From the NCBI GenBank assembly GCA_021790795.1, contig JAJYFU010000007.1, positions 1 through 52,768 of the forward strand: 52,768 nucleotides of DNA. The letters run 5' to 3'. Positions 20,371-32,200 of this stretch are shown here, in pieces (position 1 is the first letter of the stretch; each line of letters starts with the position of its first letter). The position numbers and the translations under genes were made by a program. The stretch comes from Pseudomonadota bacterium. GTDB lineage: Bacteria; Pseudomonadota; Gammaproteobacteria; Steroidobacterales; Steroidobacteraceae. The notes beneath the pieces were generated by a model. The model saw only the letters and a list, made by a program, of their open reading frames with translations, was not told where the DNA came from and did no database searches.

Positions 20371-21174
20371 GCGGGCCTGCGCCTCAGGCTCGTCGGTCGC
20401 GAGCAACGCTTCGATCTCGTCGGTCTCGACCGCGCGGAAGTGCCCGCGCGACAGGGTGCGCCCGAGGGTAAGGGGGCCCAGCTGGATGCGCAGAATCCGG
20501 CTGACCCGCGCGCCCTGGCGCTCGAACAGCTGGCGGATGGCTTTGCCGCTCGCCCCGCGCGCGCGCACCGTGTACCACCGATTGGTGCCCTCGCCCCCGG
20601 CGCCCTGGCAGTCGAGGACCATCAGGCGCTCGCCGCTGTCGAGCGCCCCGCCGAGCACGCCGGCGTGCTGCGCCTCGGCGAGCTCGCCGATGACCCGGAC
20701 GCTGAAAACGCTGATCCACTGGCGAACCCGCCGCTGCAGTTGGGCCGCACAGGCTCCGTCGCCGCAGATCAACTCCAGTCCCCCGTCGATGCGGGGCATG
20801 GGACTGATCACAATGAACCGCCGTCCGGAGCGCCCTGGCAGGCGCTCGAGCGCCGCCGCTGCCTCCGGAGCGTTCGGCAGCGGCTGGTCGAGCGGCTCAC
20901 CGCTGGAGCGGTGGTAAACGTACGCGGCCGCCGCGGCCGCAGCGGGCCGCCGGTGGACGAGGCGGCCATCGAGGCGGATCTGGTCCGCCGGCCCCACGCG
21001 CATGCCGAGGGTGGCCAGCTCGCCGTTGACGGTCAGGCGACCGAGACGAATCCACGCCTCGGCTTCGCGGCGCGAGGCGAGTCCGGCGCCGGCGAGCACC
21101 TTCTGCAGCCGCTCGCGGACAACTTCCCGCTCCCTGTTCGAAGCCGCAGACCGCCGTCGATGGGGACGGGTCAT
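20356..21174 (-). CDS. RluB-like protein with degenerate pseudouridine synthase active site
   Basis: The 272-residue product has an N-terminal S4 RNA-binding domain (about 22-75, LQKVLAGAGLASRREAEAWI) and an RsuA/RluB-type body, including GEGTNRWYTVRARG and SRILRIQLG. True family members carry GRLDxxTxGL with the catalytic Asp; here the aligned stretch, gap-free, reads SPMPRIDGGLEL (124-135), putting Arg128 at the Asp position. The conserved EYxVRV tyrosine is Phe157, and the GRNRxVRRM-type segment reads ASGKAIRQLF. The fold seems intact, the chemistry doubtful. It may bind rRNA without modifying it. It occupies the rluB position after scpA-scpB, 7 bases away. ATG 21174 starts it after a long shadow frame. 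Confidence 0.85.
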   Translation of the reverse strand: MTRPHRRRSAASNREREVVRERLQKVLAGAGLASRREAEAWIRLGRLTVNGELATLGMRVGPADQIRLDGRLVHRRPAAAAAAAYVYHRSSGEPLDQPLPNAPEAAAALERLPGRSGRRFIVISPMPRIDGGLELICGDGACAAQLQRRVRQWISVFSVRVIGELAEAQHAGVLGGALDSGERLMVLDCQGAGGEGTNRWYTVRARGASGKAIRQLFERQGARVSRILRIQLGPLTLGRTLSRGHFRAVETDEIEALLATDEPEAQARSAPL

Positions 21175-21181
21175 GACCGGC

Positions 21182-21997
21182 TCAGGCGCACTCGTCGCCC
21201 GCGGCGGCGCGCAGCTGCCGCCGCTCGCCCGACAGCGCCTCTGCGTCGGCCTGCGGCTCCGCCGCGCTTTCCGGCCCTGCTTCGCCCTCATCGGCCGGGG
21301 CCGGCGCGCACGCCTCGGCCTCTTCGTCCGGCTCCACCTCGGACTCCAACTCCGGCTCCGATTCCGGCGGCGACTCGACAGACTCTCCCGTGCGTTCAGG
21401 CGCCTCGGCTGTGTCCGCGGCGGGCACGCCGGCCGCTTCGGCGGGCAGATCGAGTTCGAGATTCGGCTCGCTGAGCGCCTTCAGCTCCGCAAGCGGCGGC
21501 AACTCCTCGAGCCTGCGCAGACCGAAATAATCGAGAAACTCGCGGGTCGTGCCCAGCAGCTCCGGCCGCCCCGGCACGTCCCGGTGGCCGAGCACGCGCA
21601 CCCAGTTGCGCTCGAGCAGGGTCTTGATGATGTTCGGATTGACCGCCACGCCCCGCACGTCCTCGATCTCCCCGCGGGTGATCGGCTGGCGGTAGGCGAT
21701 GAGCGCCAGCGTCTCCAGAAGCGCGCGCGAGTAGCGGGCCGGACGCTCCGGCCAGAGCCGCGAGATCTCCTGCGCGAACTCGCGGCGTACCTGGATGCGC
21801 CAACCCGAGGCGATTTCCTTGAGCTCGATGCCGCGCTCGGCGTACTCGCCGGCAAGCTGCTCGAGCGCCCCGCGCAACGCCGCATCATCCGGGCGTGACG
21901 GCTCATCGAACAGTTGCCTCAGCTCCCCCAGCCCGAGCGGCCGCCCGGCCGCGAGCAGCGCCGCTTCGATCACATTGCGCACATACGATTCGATCAT
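21182..21997 (-). CDS. scpB: Segregation and condensation protein B
   Basis: ScpB is a winged-helix kleisin partner that, with ScpA and Smc, forms the bacterial condensin. The 271-residue product has the two winged-helix halves (about 1-165), with ALLETLALIAYRQPITRGEIEDVRGV and LLGTTREFLDYFGL. A roughly 90-residue tail rich in Glu, Pro and Ala follows, absent from short ScpB proteins. I chose ATG 21997, whose A is shared with the scpA stop (TGATG); GTG 22000 immediately before it is possible. Tight coupling to scpA fits the complex. Smc itself is encoded in a separate operon 7 kb away on the same strand. Confidence 0.92.
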   Translation of the reverse strand: MIESYVRNVIEAALLAAGRPLGLGELRQLFDEPSRPDDAALRGALEQLAGEYAERGIELKEIASGWRIQVRREFAQEISRLWPERPARYSRALLETLALIAYRQPITRGEIEDVRGVAVNPNIIKTLLERNWVRVLGHRDVPGRPELLGTTREFLDYFGLRRLEELPPLAELKALSEPNLELDLPAEAAGVPAADTAEAPERTGESVESPPESEPELESEVEPDEEAEACAPAPADEGEAGPESAAEPQADAEALSGERRQLRAAAGDECA

Positions 21998-22947
21998 CAC
22001 TCCTCGCTCTCTTGCTCACTCGCCGCCGGCTCTGACGGCTCCTGGGCCGCTTCCCCCGGTTGCCCGCCGACCACGTGCAACACGCGCGCCGGACGCCCCG
22101 AGCGCACGTGCAAGGGCGCATAGGGTTCGGATTGCACGATGTCGATCAAGCCCTCTCGCACCAGCTCGAGGACGGCCATGAACGTCACCGTCACCCCCAT
22201 CCGGCCTTCCTCGGCCTTGAACAAGCGCACGAATTCCACGAAGCCTTGGGTCTCGAGCGCCCCGAGGATGTGGGTCATGCGCTCGCGCACCGACAACGGC
22301 TCGCGCTGGATGTGGTGGTGGGCGAACATCTCGGACCGCGCGACCACGTCCTGGAACGCGAGCAGCATCTCCTTGAGCGCCACCTGCGGCAACACCCGCA
22401 CCACCCGCCGCTCATGCAGTTCCGCGCCGGCGGGGAAGTGATCACGCTCGAGCCGCTCCAGCGTGTCGATGCTCTCGGCGGCGCGCTTGAAGCGCTCGTA
22501 CTCCTGCAGACGGCGCACCAGCTCGGCGCGCGGATCCTCCTCCGAGCCATTCTCGGCGCTCTTGGGCCGCGGCAGCAGCATGCGCGACTTGATCTCGGCG
22601 AGCGTTGCGGCCATCACCAGGTATTCCCCGGCCAGCTCGAGCTGCAGATCCTGCATCAGCTCGATGTAACGCATGTACTGGCGAGTGATCTCCGCGAGCG
22701 GAATGTCGAGAATGTCGAGGTTCTGGCGCCGGATCAGGTACAGCAGCAGGTCGAGCGGTCCCTCGAAGGCCTCCAGAAACACCTCGAGGGCCCGCGGCGG
22801 GATATACAAGTCGCGCGGCAGCTCGGTCATGGGCTCGCCGTTGACCACGGCGAAGGGCATCTCGACCTGCTGCGGCGCTTCGCAACGCACAGTCTCGGGC
22901 GGTGACTCGTCTGCGACGACCGCCAGTTGGGATTTCGTGTCGGTCAT
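21997..22947 (-). CDS. scpA: Segregation and condensation protein A (kleisin)
   Basis: ScpA bridges the two Smc heads of bacterial condensin. The 316-residue product has a 45-residue N-terminal extension, then the kleisin N-domain VFLEAFEGPLDLLLYLIRRQNLDILDIPLAEITRQYM. The acidic helical region after it has MAATLAEIKSRMLLP, and the C-terminal winged helix has VTVTFMAVLELVREGLIDIVQ. It follows trpS by 6 bases and is coupled to scpB by a TGATG overlap. The gene order yciO-trpS-scpA-scpB-rluB is well conserved in gammaproteobacteria. Confidence 0.94.
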   Translation of the reverse strand: MTDTKSQLAVVADESPPETVRCEAPQQVEMPFAVVNGEPMTELPRDLYIPPRALEVFLEAFEGPLDLLLYLIRRQNLDILDIPLAEITRQYMRYIELMQDLQLELAGEYLVMAATLAEIKSRMLLPRPKSAENGSEEDPRAELVRRLQEYERFKRAAESIDTLERLERDHFPAGAELHERRVVRVLPQVALKEMLLAFQDVVARSEMFAHHHIQREPLSVRERMTHILGALETQGFVEFVRLFKAEEGRMGVTVTFMAVLELVREGLIDIVQSEPYAPLHVRSGRPARVLHVVGGQPGEAAQEPSEPAASEQESEE

Positions 22948-22953
22948 CGCGCC

Positions 22954-24168
22954 TCAGTCGGTGCGTAAATGCATCGCCCGGCGCACCTCCTCGAGGGTCT
23001 CCCGGGCCGTATCGCGGGCCTTCTCCGAGCCTTCCGCCACGACGTCGCGCAGCAGCTCGGGATTCTCGGTGTACTCCTGGGCGCGGCCGCGCATCGCGGT
23101 CACCTCCTCGACGATCTTGTCGATCACGGGCTGTTTGCACTCCAGACAACCGATACCGGCCGAGCGGCAGCCCTCGGCGGCCCACCGGCGGACCTCCTCG
23201 CTGGAGTAGATCTTGTGCAAGTCCCACACCGGACAGCGTGCGGGCTCCCCCGGATCGGTCCGGCGCGCGCGGGCCGGATCGGTCTTCATCGCGCGCAGCT
23301 TACGCGTGACCGATTGCGGGTCCTCGCGCAGCTCGATGGTGTTGCCATAGGACTTCGACATCTTGCGCCCGTCGAGACCGGGCACTTTCGGGGTGTCGGT
23401 GAGCAGTGCCTGCGGCTCGGGCAATATCGTGACGCCCGTGCCTTCCAGATACCCCAACAACCGGTCCCGATCGGCCACCGTCAGGCGGCTGACGCCTTGA
23501 ACCAGCGCCCGCGCGCGCTCGAGCGCCTCGTGATCGCCGCCTTCCTGATACTTGCGCCGCAGCTGCCGATACAGCACGGTGTTTCGCCCGCCGAGCGCCT
23601 TGACCGCCCGCTCGACCTTCTCTTCGAAATCCGGCTCGCGTCCATAGAGGTGGTTGAAACGCCGCGCCGTCTCGCGCGTCAGCTCCACGTGTGCCACCTG
23701 GTCTTCGCCGACCGGCACATGCTGGGCGCGGTAGACCAGAATGTCCGCGCTCTGCAGCAGCGGATAGCCCAGAAAGCCATAGGTGGTGAGGTCCCGATCC
23801 TTCAGCTGCTCCTGCTGGTCTTTGTAGCTCGGCACCCGCTCGAGCCAGCTGAGCGGGGTGATCATCGAGAGCAGCAGGTGCAGCTCGGCATGCTCGGGCA
23901 CGCGCGACTGGACGAACAGCGTCGCCACCCCGGGATTCAGGCCCGCGGCCAGCCAGTCGATGAGCACCTCGTGCACGTATTGCGGCAGCGCGGCCGTGTC
24001 CTCGTAGCCGGTGGTGAGCATGTGCCAATCGGCGATGAAGAAATAGCACTCGTACTCGTACTGGAGGTGCACCCAGTTGCGAAGCGCCCCGTGGTAGTTG
24101 CCCAGGTGCAGCCGGCCGGTGGGCCGCATGCCGGACAGTACGCGCCCGCCGGGGTTGGGAGTGCTCAT
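22954..24168 (-). CDS. trpS: Tryptophanyl-tRNA synthetase
   Basis: TrpS charges tRNA-Trp. The 404-residue class I synthetase shows the HIGH-type motif GRLHLGNYHGAL near residue 20, the VPVGEDQVAHVELTRETARRFN segment that contacts tryptophan and ATP, and the KMSKS motif GRKMSKSYGN. It is longer than the 334-residue E. coli enzyme, with an insert (about 195-250) and an extended C-terminal helix region, as in the longer pseudomonad-type TrpS proteins. It starts with ATG 24168 in a small gap after yciO. Confidence 0.96.
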   Translation of the reverse strand: MSTPNPGGRVLSGMRPTGRLHLGNYHGALRNWVHLQYEYECYFFIADWHMLTTGYEDTAALPQYVHEVLIDWLAAGLNPGVATLFVQSRVPEHAELHLLLSMITPLSWLERVPSYKDQQEQLKDRDLTTYGFLGYPLLQSADILVYRAQHVPVGEDQVAHVELTRETARRFNHLYGREPDFEEKVERAVKALGGRNTVLYRQLRRKYQEGGDHEALERARALVQGVSRLTVADRDRLLGYLEGTGVTILPEPQALLTDTPKVPGLDGRKMSKSYGNTIELREDPQSVTRKLRAMKTDPARARRTDPGEPARCPVWDLHKIYSSEEVRRWAAEGCRSAGIGCLECKQPVIDKIVEEVTAMRGRAQEYTENPELLRDVVAEGSEKARDTARETLEEVRRAMHLRTD

Positions 24169-24229
24169 CGGACCGCTTCTCGCATTTCTAAACGTTCAGT
24201 ATACCGTGTCCGCGCCGGCCTCCGACGAT

Positions 24230-24880
24230 TCACGCCGAAGGGTGGCTCGCCCGGCCGGCCGCCCCGATCGCGGCCAACGGCCCCTTCCCCACTCTGATGA
24301 TCGTTGCCGGAACAACGGACAGATCGACCACGGTCGTCGGGTCCACCCCGCAATCCCCCCCGTCGAGCACCGCGTCGATGTCATGCTCGAGTCGCTCGAG
24401 GATCTGACGCCCCGAGGTGAGCGGCGCCGGATCGTCGGGCAGCCAAAGCGTGCTGCTCATCAGAGGTTCGCCGAGCTCCCTCATCAGCAGCCGCGGCACG
24501 GCGTGGTCCGGTACGCGCACCCCGATCGTGCGGCGGCGCGGATGCTGCAGGCGCCTCGGGGTCTCACGCGTGGCCTTCAGTAGAAAGGTGTAGGGGCCGG
24601 GCAGGCAGCCGCGCAGCATGCGGAACTGCCAGGTATCGAGCCGGGCGAAGCGCCCCACCTGGGCGAGATCCGCGCAGACGAGCGTGAAGTGGTGGTGACG
24701 GTCGGCGCGCCGAATGCGCCGTACCCGCTCGAGCGCCCGAGCATCCCCGATGTGCCACCCCAAGGCATAGCACGAGTCGGTCGGATAGGCGATGACGCCG
24801 CCGCCGCGCACGATCTCGGCGGCCCCGCGGATCAGACGCGCTTGCGGCGTCACTGGATGCAGCTCCAGGTACTCGATCAC
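24230..24880 (-). CDS. yciO: YciO/Sua5-type threonylcarbamoyl-AMP synthase-like protein
   Basis: The 216-residue product is of the YrdC/Sua5/YciO family, whose best known members make threonylcarbamoyl-AMP for the t6A tRNA modification. Visible features are VRGGGVIAYPTDSCYALGW, the lysine-poor RRADRHHHFTLVCADLAQ, PGPYTFLLKATRETPRR and RTIGVRVPDH. In classical TsaC the loop is KRRPxxKPL; here it is RRADRHHHFTL, the YciO form, whose cellular role is less certain. GTG 24880 was chosen because AAGGAG lies about 10 bases before it and the family N-terminus begins VIEYLELHPV. It heads the operon with trpS, scpA and scpB. Confidence 0.88.
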   Translation of the reverse strand: MIEYLELHPVTPQARLIRGAAEIVRGGGVIAYPTDSCYALGWHIGDARALERVRRIRRADRHHHFTLVCADLAQVGRFARLDTWQFRMLRGCLPGPYTFLLKATRETPRRLQHPRRRTIGVRVPDHAVPRLLMRELGEPLMSSTLWLPDDPAPLTSGRQILERLEHDIDAVLDGGDCGVDPTTVVDLSVVPATIIRVGKGPLAAIGAAGRASHPSA

Positions 24881-24924
24881 CCGCTCCCGGCTCCTTCGAG
24901 CCTGTGCTCGGACGTCCCCTCGGT

Positions 24925-24930
24925 TATGAT
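24925..24930. promoter_or_regulatory. Possible back-to-back -10 elements between yciO and bolA
   Basis: TATGAT on the plus strand at 24925-24930 is a good -10 hexamer about 38 bases before the bolA ATG. The same bases on the minus strand give TATCAT (offset by one), a -10 about 45 bases before the yciO GTG. One AT-rich island in an 87-base gap could therefore serve both divergent genes. -35 elements are weak on both sides. Confidence 0.35.
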
Positions 24931-24967
24931 ACGCACTCCGCAGCTGAACCGGCGATGGCACCGGCCG

Positions 24968-25261
24968 ATGGATGTGACTTCTCCAGCGATTGTGAACGAG
25001 ATCCGAGCGGCGCTCGTGCGCTCATTCGCTCCCGTCTCGCTCGATATCCTGGATGACAGTGCGCGGCACGCCGGGCATGCGGGCGCGCGGGCGGGCGGCC
25101 ACTTTCGCGTCACGCTGGTCTCCACGGCATTCGCCGGGCGATCGGCGCTCGAGCGTCACCGCATGGTCTACCGAGCCCTCGAGCCGCTGATGGGGCATGG
25201 CATCCATGCCCTGAACATCAGCGCGCGCGCCCCCGAGGCCGCAAGCCGCCCGGCGATCTGA
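24968..25261 (+). CDS. bolA: BolA family protein
   Basis: BolA-type proteins work with monothiol glutaredoxins in iron-sulfur cluster handling and can act as transcriptional regulators; BolA of E. coli affects cell shape in stationary phase. The 97-residue product shows the family pattern: IRAALVRSFAPVSLDILDDSARHAGH, GGHFRVTLVSTAFAGRSALERHRMVYRAL, and HALNISARAPEA at the end. The conserved His and the F-G-R-HR-MVY helix are present. I chose ATG 24968 because homology begins just after it. The frame is open upstream into the yciO leader, but those residues are not BolA-like. Confidence 0.93.
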   Translation: MDVTSPAIVNEIRAALVRSFAPVSLDILDDSARHAGHAGARAGGHFRVTLVSTAFAGRSALERHRMVYRALEPLMGHGIHALNISARAPEAASRPAI

Positions 25262-25320
25262 TCCGACCGGCACGGCCGGGCGGTTTTCCCCCTTGCAACC
25301 CACCACGCAACGAGAACCTC

Positions 25321-26238
25321 ATGAAGCATCTCAGGATCCTCTGTCTCGGCCTCGCCGTACTCGCCTTGACCGCCTGCCATCAGGCTCCGACGAGCAGCGC
25401 CTCCACGGCGGCGGTGGCTTCGGTCAACGGCGTACCGATCACACAGCAGTTCTATGACAGCTACATCAAGATGATGGCCGGCGGTCGCACCGCCGCCGAC
25501 CTCACTCCGAGCCAGCGCGCGGCTGTGCTCAACATCCTGATCCGTGCCGAAGCCGTGGCGCAGCACGCCGAAAAGATCGGGCTCACCAAGGAGCCGCACA
25601 CGCAAGCGATGCTGGAGCTGGCGCGCCTGAACATCCTCGAGCAGGCGCTCTCGGACCACTTCCTGGCGAAGCGCACGCCGACGGAAGCGCAGCTTCAGGC
25701 GGACTACAACCAGCAGCTCGCCCACTTCCCGAAGCTGGAGTACCACGCGCGGCACATCTTGGTGAAAACCAAGGCTCAAGCCGAGAAGATCATCCAGGAC
25801 CTGGATCGCGACCACGGCCGCAACTTCGCCGCGCTGGCCCGCGCCTACTCCATCGACCCGTCGAAGGCGAACGGCGGCAACCTGGGCTGGTTCCCCCTGA
25901 GCGGCATGGTTCCGCACTTCTCGGCGGCAATCGCCAAGCTCAAGGTGGGCCAGATCACCCAGACCCCGGTCCACACACGATACGGCTGGCACGTCATCCA
26001 GCTGCTCGGCACCCGGCCGATGAAGGCGCCGAGCTTTGCTGAGGTCAAGACGAAGCTGAAGCAGGACGTGGAGAACAAGCAGTTCCTGGCATACGCCGAC
26101 TCGCTGACCAAGGCGGCAAAGGTCGAGACCTATCTCGACCCGAAGACCAACAAGCTGACCTCGGGTGTCGCGGGCGCGCCGGCCATGCCGGCGCCGAGCG
26201 CCCCTGCGGGCGGCACGCCCCCCGCCACGGGCGGCTGA
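25321..26238 (+). CDS. Parvulin-type peptidyl-prolyl isomerase lipoprotein
   Basis: The 305-residue product starts with a lipoprotein signal (MKHLRILCLGLAVLALTAC, lipobox LTAC, Cys19), so it is probably anchored to a membrane on the periplasmic side. A SurA/PpiD-like helical N-domain (about 32-130) is followed by a parvulin domain (about 140-235, YHARHILVKTKAQAEKIIQDL, NGGNLGWFPLSGMVPHF, RYGWHVIQLL). A helical stretch and a flexible Ala/Pro/Gly tail end it. This layout matches foldase lipoproteins that help outer-membrane or exported proteins to fold. It resembles EpsD-type and PrsA-type proteins, but no polysaccharide genes are nearby. It ends at a strong hairpin shared with convergent ligA. 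Confidence 0.88.
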   Translation: MKHLRILCLGLAVLALTACHQAPTSSASTAAVASVNGVPITQQFYDSYIKMMAGGRTAADLTPSQRAAVLNILIRAEAVAQHAEKIGLTKEPHTQAMLELARLNILEQALSDHFLAKRTPTEAQLQADYNQQLAHFPKLEYHARHILVKTKAQAEKIIQDLDRDHGRNFAALARAYSIDPSKANGGNLGWFPLSGMVPHFSAAIAKLKVGQITQTPVHTRYGWHVIQLLGTRPMKAPSFAEVKTKLKQDVENKQFLAYADSLTKAAKVETYLDPKTNKLTSGVAGAPAMPAPSAPAGGTPPATGG

Positions 26239-26250
26239 GCCGGGCAAAAT

Positions 26251-26287
26251 CCCCACCGGACCGGGAAATGCCCCCGGTCCGGTGGGG
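26251..26287 (-). terminator. Strong hairpin terminator between ligA and the isomerase gene
   Basis: A perfect 15 bp stem (CCCCACCGGACCGGG with its complement) closes a 7-base loop. On the minus strand it follows the ligA stop by 3 bases and is followed by ATTTTG, so it is an intrinsic terminator for smc-zipA-ligA. On the plus strand it lies 12 bases after the isomerase stop but lacks a T-run, so it should work less well in that direction. Confidence 0.85.
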
Positions 26288-26290
26288 CCC

Positions 26291-29244
<2,954 letters not shown>

Positions 29245-29260
29245 GATTACACCTCCGCGC

Positions 29261-32200
29261 TCAGACCGCGGCCAGCCGGACCGCCTCGTCCACATCCACG
29301 GCCACGAGCCGCGAGACTCCGGCCTCGTGCATGGTGACACCGATCAGCTGCGCGGCGAGTTCCATGGTCGTCTTGTTGTGCGTGATGAATATGAACTGCA
29401 CGCGCTGGGACATCTCGCGCACGATGTCACAGAAACGCCCGATGTTGTACTCATCGAGCGGCGCATCCACCTCATCGAGCAGGCAGAAGGGCGCCGGATT
29501 GAGATCGAAGATCGAGAACACCAGGGCCACCGCGGTCAGGGCTTTCTCGCCGCCGGAGAGCTGATGGATGGAGCTGTTCTTCTTGCCCGGCGGCCGGGCC
29601 ATCACGGCCACGCCGGCGTCGAGCACGTCCTCCCCGACCAGCTCCAGATACGCGTGCCCGCCGCCGAAGAGCCGCGGGAACTTCTCCTTCATGCCGGCGT
29701 TGATCTTCTCGAAGGTATCCTCGAAGCGGCTGCGCGTCTCCTTGTCGATGCGGCGCATCGCCTCCTCGAGTGTGTCGAGCGCGCTGGTCAGATCGGCGAA
29801 CTGCCGATCGAGGTATTCCTTGCGCTCGGTCTGCTCGGCCAGTTCGTTGATTGCCGCGAGGTTCACCTGTCCGAGCTTCTCGATGCCGGCGCGGATCCCG
29901 CCGAGCCGCTCCTCCCAGCCGGGAACGCTGGCTTCGGCGGCGAGCTCGCCCTGCACCGTCTCGAGCGCAAAGCCCGTGGTGGTGAATTGCTCGAAGAGCG
30001 CCTCGCGACGCACACGGCTTTCCTGGGCCGCCAGACGGGCCGCGTCCATCGCCTCGCGCGCCTCGCCGACGCGCCGCTGCCCTTCGACGCGCTGGTGCTC
30101 GAGAGCACGCAGGGCGGTGTCGGCTTCCTCGAGGGCCGCGCGCGCCGCCGCCAGCTCGCTCTCGATGTTCAACCGCTGCGCGAGCGTGTCGTTCAAGCGC
30201 GCCTCCAACTCGAGAATCGGCCCATCGCCGCCGGCAAGTTCCGCCTCGAGCTCCGTGCGCCGCTGCTCGAGCTGCGCGCGCTGATCGGCCATGCGCGCCA
30301 GTCCGCTCACCGCGGCGCCCTCGGCCGAGCGCCGTGACTCGATGCGGATGATCAAGTCGCGCGCGGCCAGCTGGGCCGCTTGCGCACGCGCGCGCGCTGC
30401 GGAGAGCGCCTCGCGTCTGACCTCGCGCTCCTCCTCCAGCGTGTGACGCTGCGCATTGAGCTGCGCAAGGCGATCAACGCTGGCCTCGAGCGCACCGCGC
30501 GCGCCGCCGAGCGCCTCGCGAGCCCCCTGCATCTCGCGCGCGAGCTCGGCGCTCTCCTCATCGATGCGCGCGCGCCGCGCGCGGGTGTGCTCGGCGCGCG
30601 TCCGAGCCGCCTGCACCTGCCCGGTAAGCTCGGCATGGCGGCGCTGTGCGGCCTGAATCTGACCCTGCACGGCCTCACGCTCCGCTTCGGCCTGCGCGAG
30701 ACGCCCGCGCACGTCCTCCAAATGTGCCTCGGCCTCGCGCACCCGCGTCTCGGAGCGCTCGGCATCCGCGCGCACGATCTTCAGCCGCTGCTCACGCTCG
30801 ATGATGCCCGCGTGCGGATCCACGCCGCGGCTGACACGCAGCCAATGCCGGCCGAGCCATTCGCCGCTGCGCGTGATGACCGACTCGTTGGCGCCGAGCG
30901 AGCTGCGCAGGCTCAGGGCCTCGGCGAGCGACTCCGCGGTACGCACTCCCGCCAGCGACTCGGCGGCGGCGGCGGAACCGCGGACCTTGTGGGCCAGGGA
31001 GCGCGTATCGGCGGCGGGCTCGGCCCGCGCCGTCTCGTGCACCAGCATCAGCCGGCCCTGGGCCAGCGACTCGAGCGAGTCGGCGAGCGCATCGAGTCCC
31101 TCGACGCACACGGCCTCGAGATAGTCCCCGAGCGCGGTCTCGACGGCCCGCTCCCACCCGGACTCGACCTCGATGCGCTCGGCGAGGCGGGCTCGGCCGG
31201 TGAGCCCTGCGCCGCCGAGCCACTCGCTCACTTGCCCGGCGCTGCTGCTGAGGGCGGCCCGCTGCACCGCCTCGAGCGAAGTGCATTCCGCCCGCGCGCG
31301 CTCGCGCTGCGAGCGCGCGGCTTCCAGGGCCCGCTCAGCCTCGAGCTGCGCACTGCGCGCACTCTGCACCCGCTCGAGCGCCGTGGCCCGCTGCTCGGCG
31401 AGCGCCTGATTCGCCGCGCGCGCGGCACCTTCCTGCTCATCGAGCAGCGCGAGCTGCTCGCTCGAGTCCTGCGCACCGAGGGCATCGCGCTCGAGTGCGA
31501 GTCGCTCGCTCTGTCCGGTGAAACGACGCAGCTGATTCTCCAGCTGCTCGATGCGCGCGCGCTCCACCTGTGCGGTGCGGTCGGCTGCCGCGAGCGCCTC
31601 GTTGAGCCGCTCCCAGCGTTCCTGCCAATCGGCGAGCTCCCGTTCGCTCGCCTCGAGCGCCTCGCCGGCCGAGTGCTCGGCCCGTTGAGCGGCTTCGAGC
31701 CGCGGAGCGCACTGCTCGAGCTCGCTGCGCACCGCGGCGAGCCCCTGAGTCTCGCGCTCGATGTGCTCGGCCAGCTGGGCGAGGCTGGCGCGGCACTGCT
31801 GCAGGTCCGAGCGCTGCCGCTCGCGCAGCGCTCGGGTGTGCTGGATCGATTGCTCGAGCCGGGAGATCTCGGCGCCCAGCTCGTAGTGGCGTCCCTGTAT
31901 GCGCGCAAGCTGATCGCCCGCCTCGCCGTGGCGCTCGCGCGCGTGCTCGATGGCCGCCTCCGCAGCGCGCTGATCGGCAAGCGCCGACTGCATCGCAAGC
32001 TCGCGCTCGCGCGTCACGCTGTCGTGCACCTCGGTGCCGCTGTCCAGATCGCGCATGCGCAGCGCGAGCAGCTCCGCAAACGCGCGCCGCTCCTGCTCCT
32101 GCAGGTCCCGATAGCGGCGCGCGGTGGCGGCCTGGCGCTGCAAGTGGCGGATCTGCTTCTCGACTTCCTCGCGCACATCCTGAAGGCGCTCGAGGTTCTC

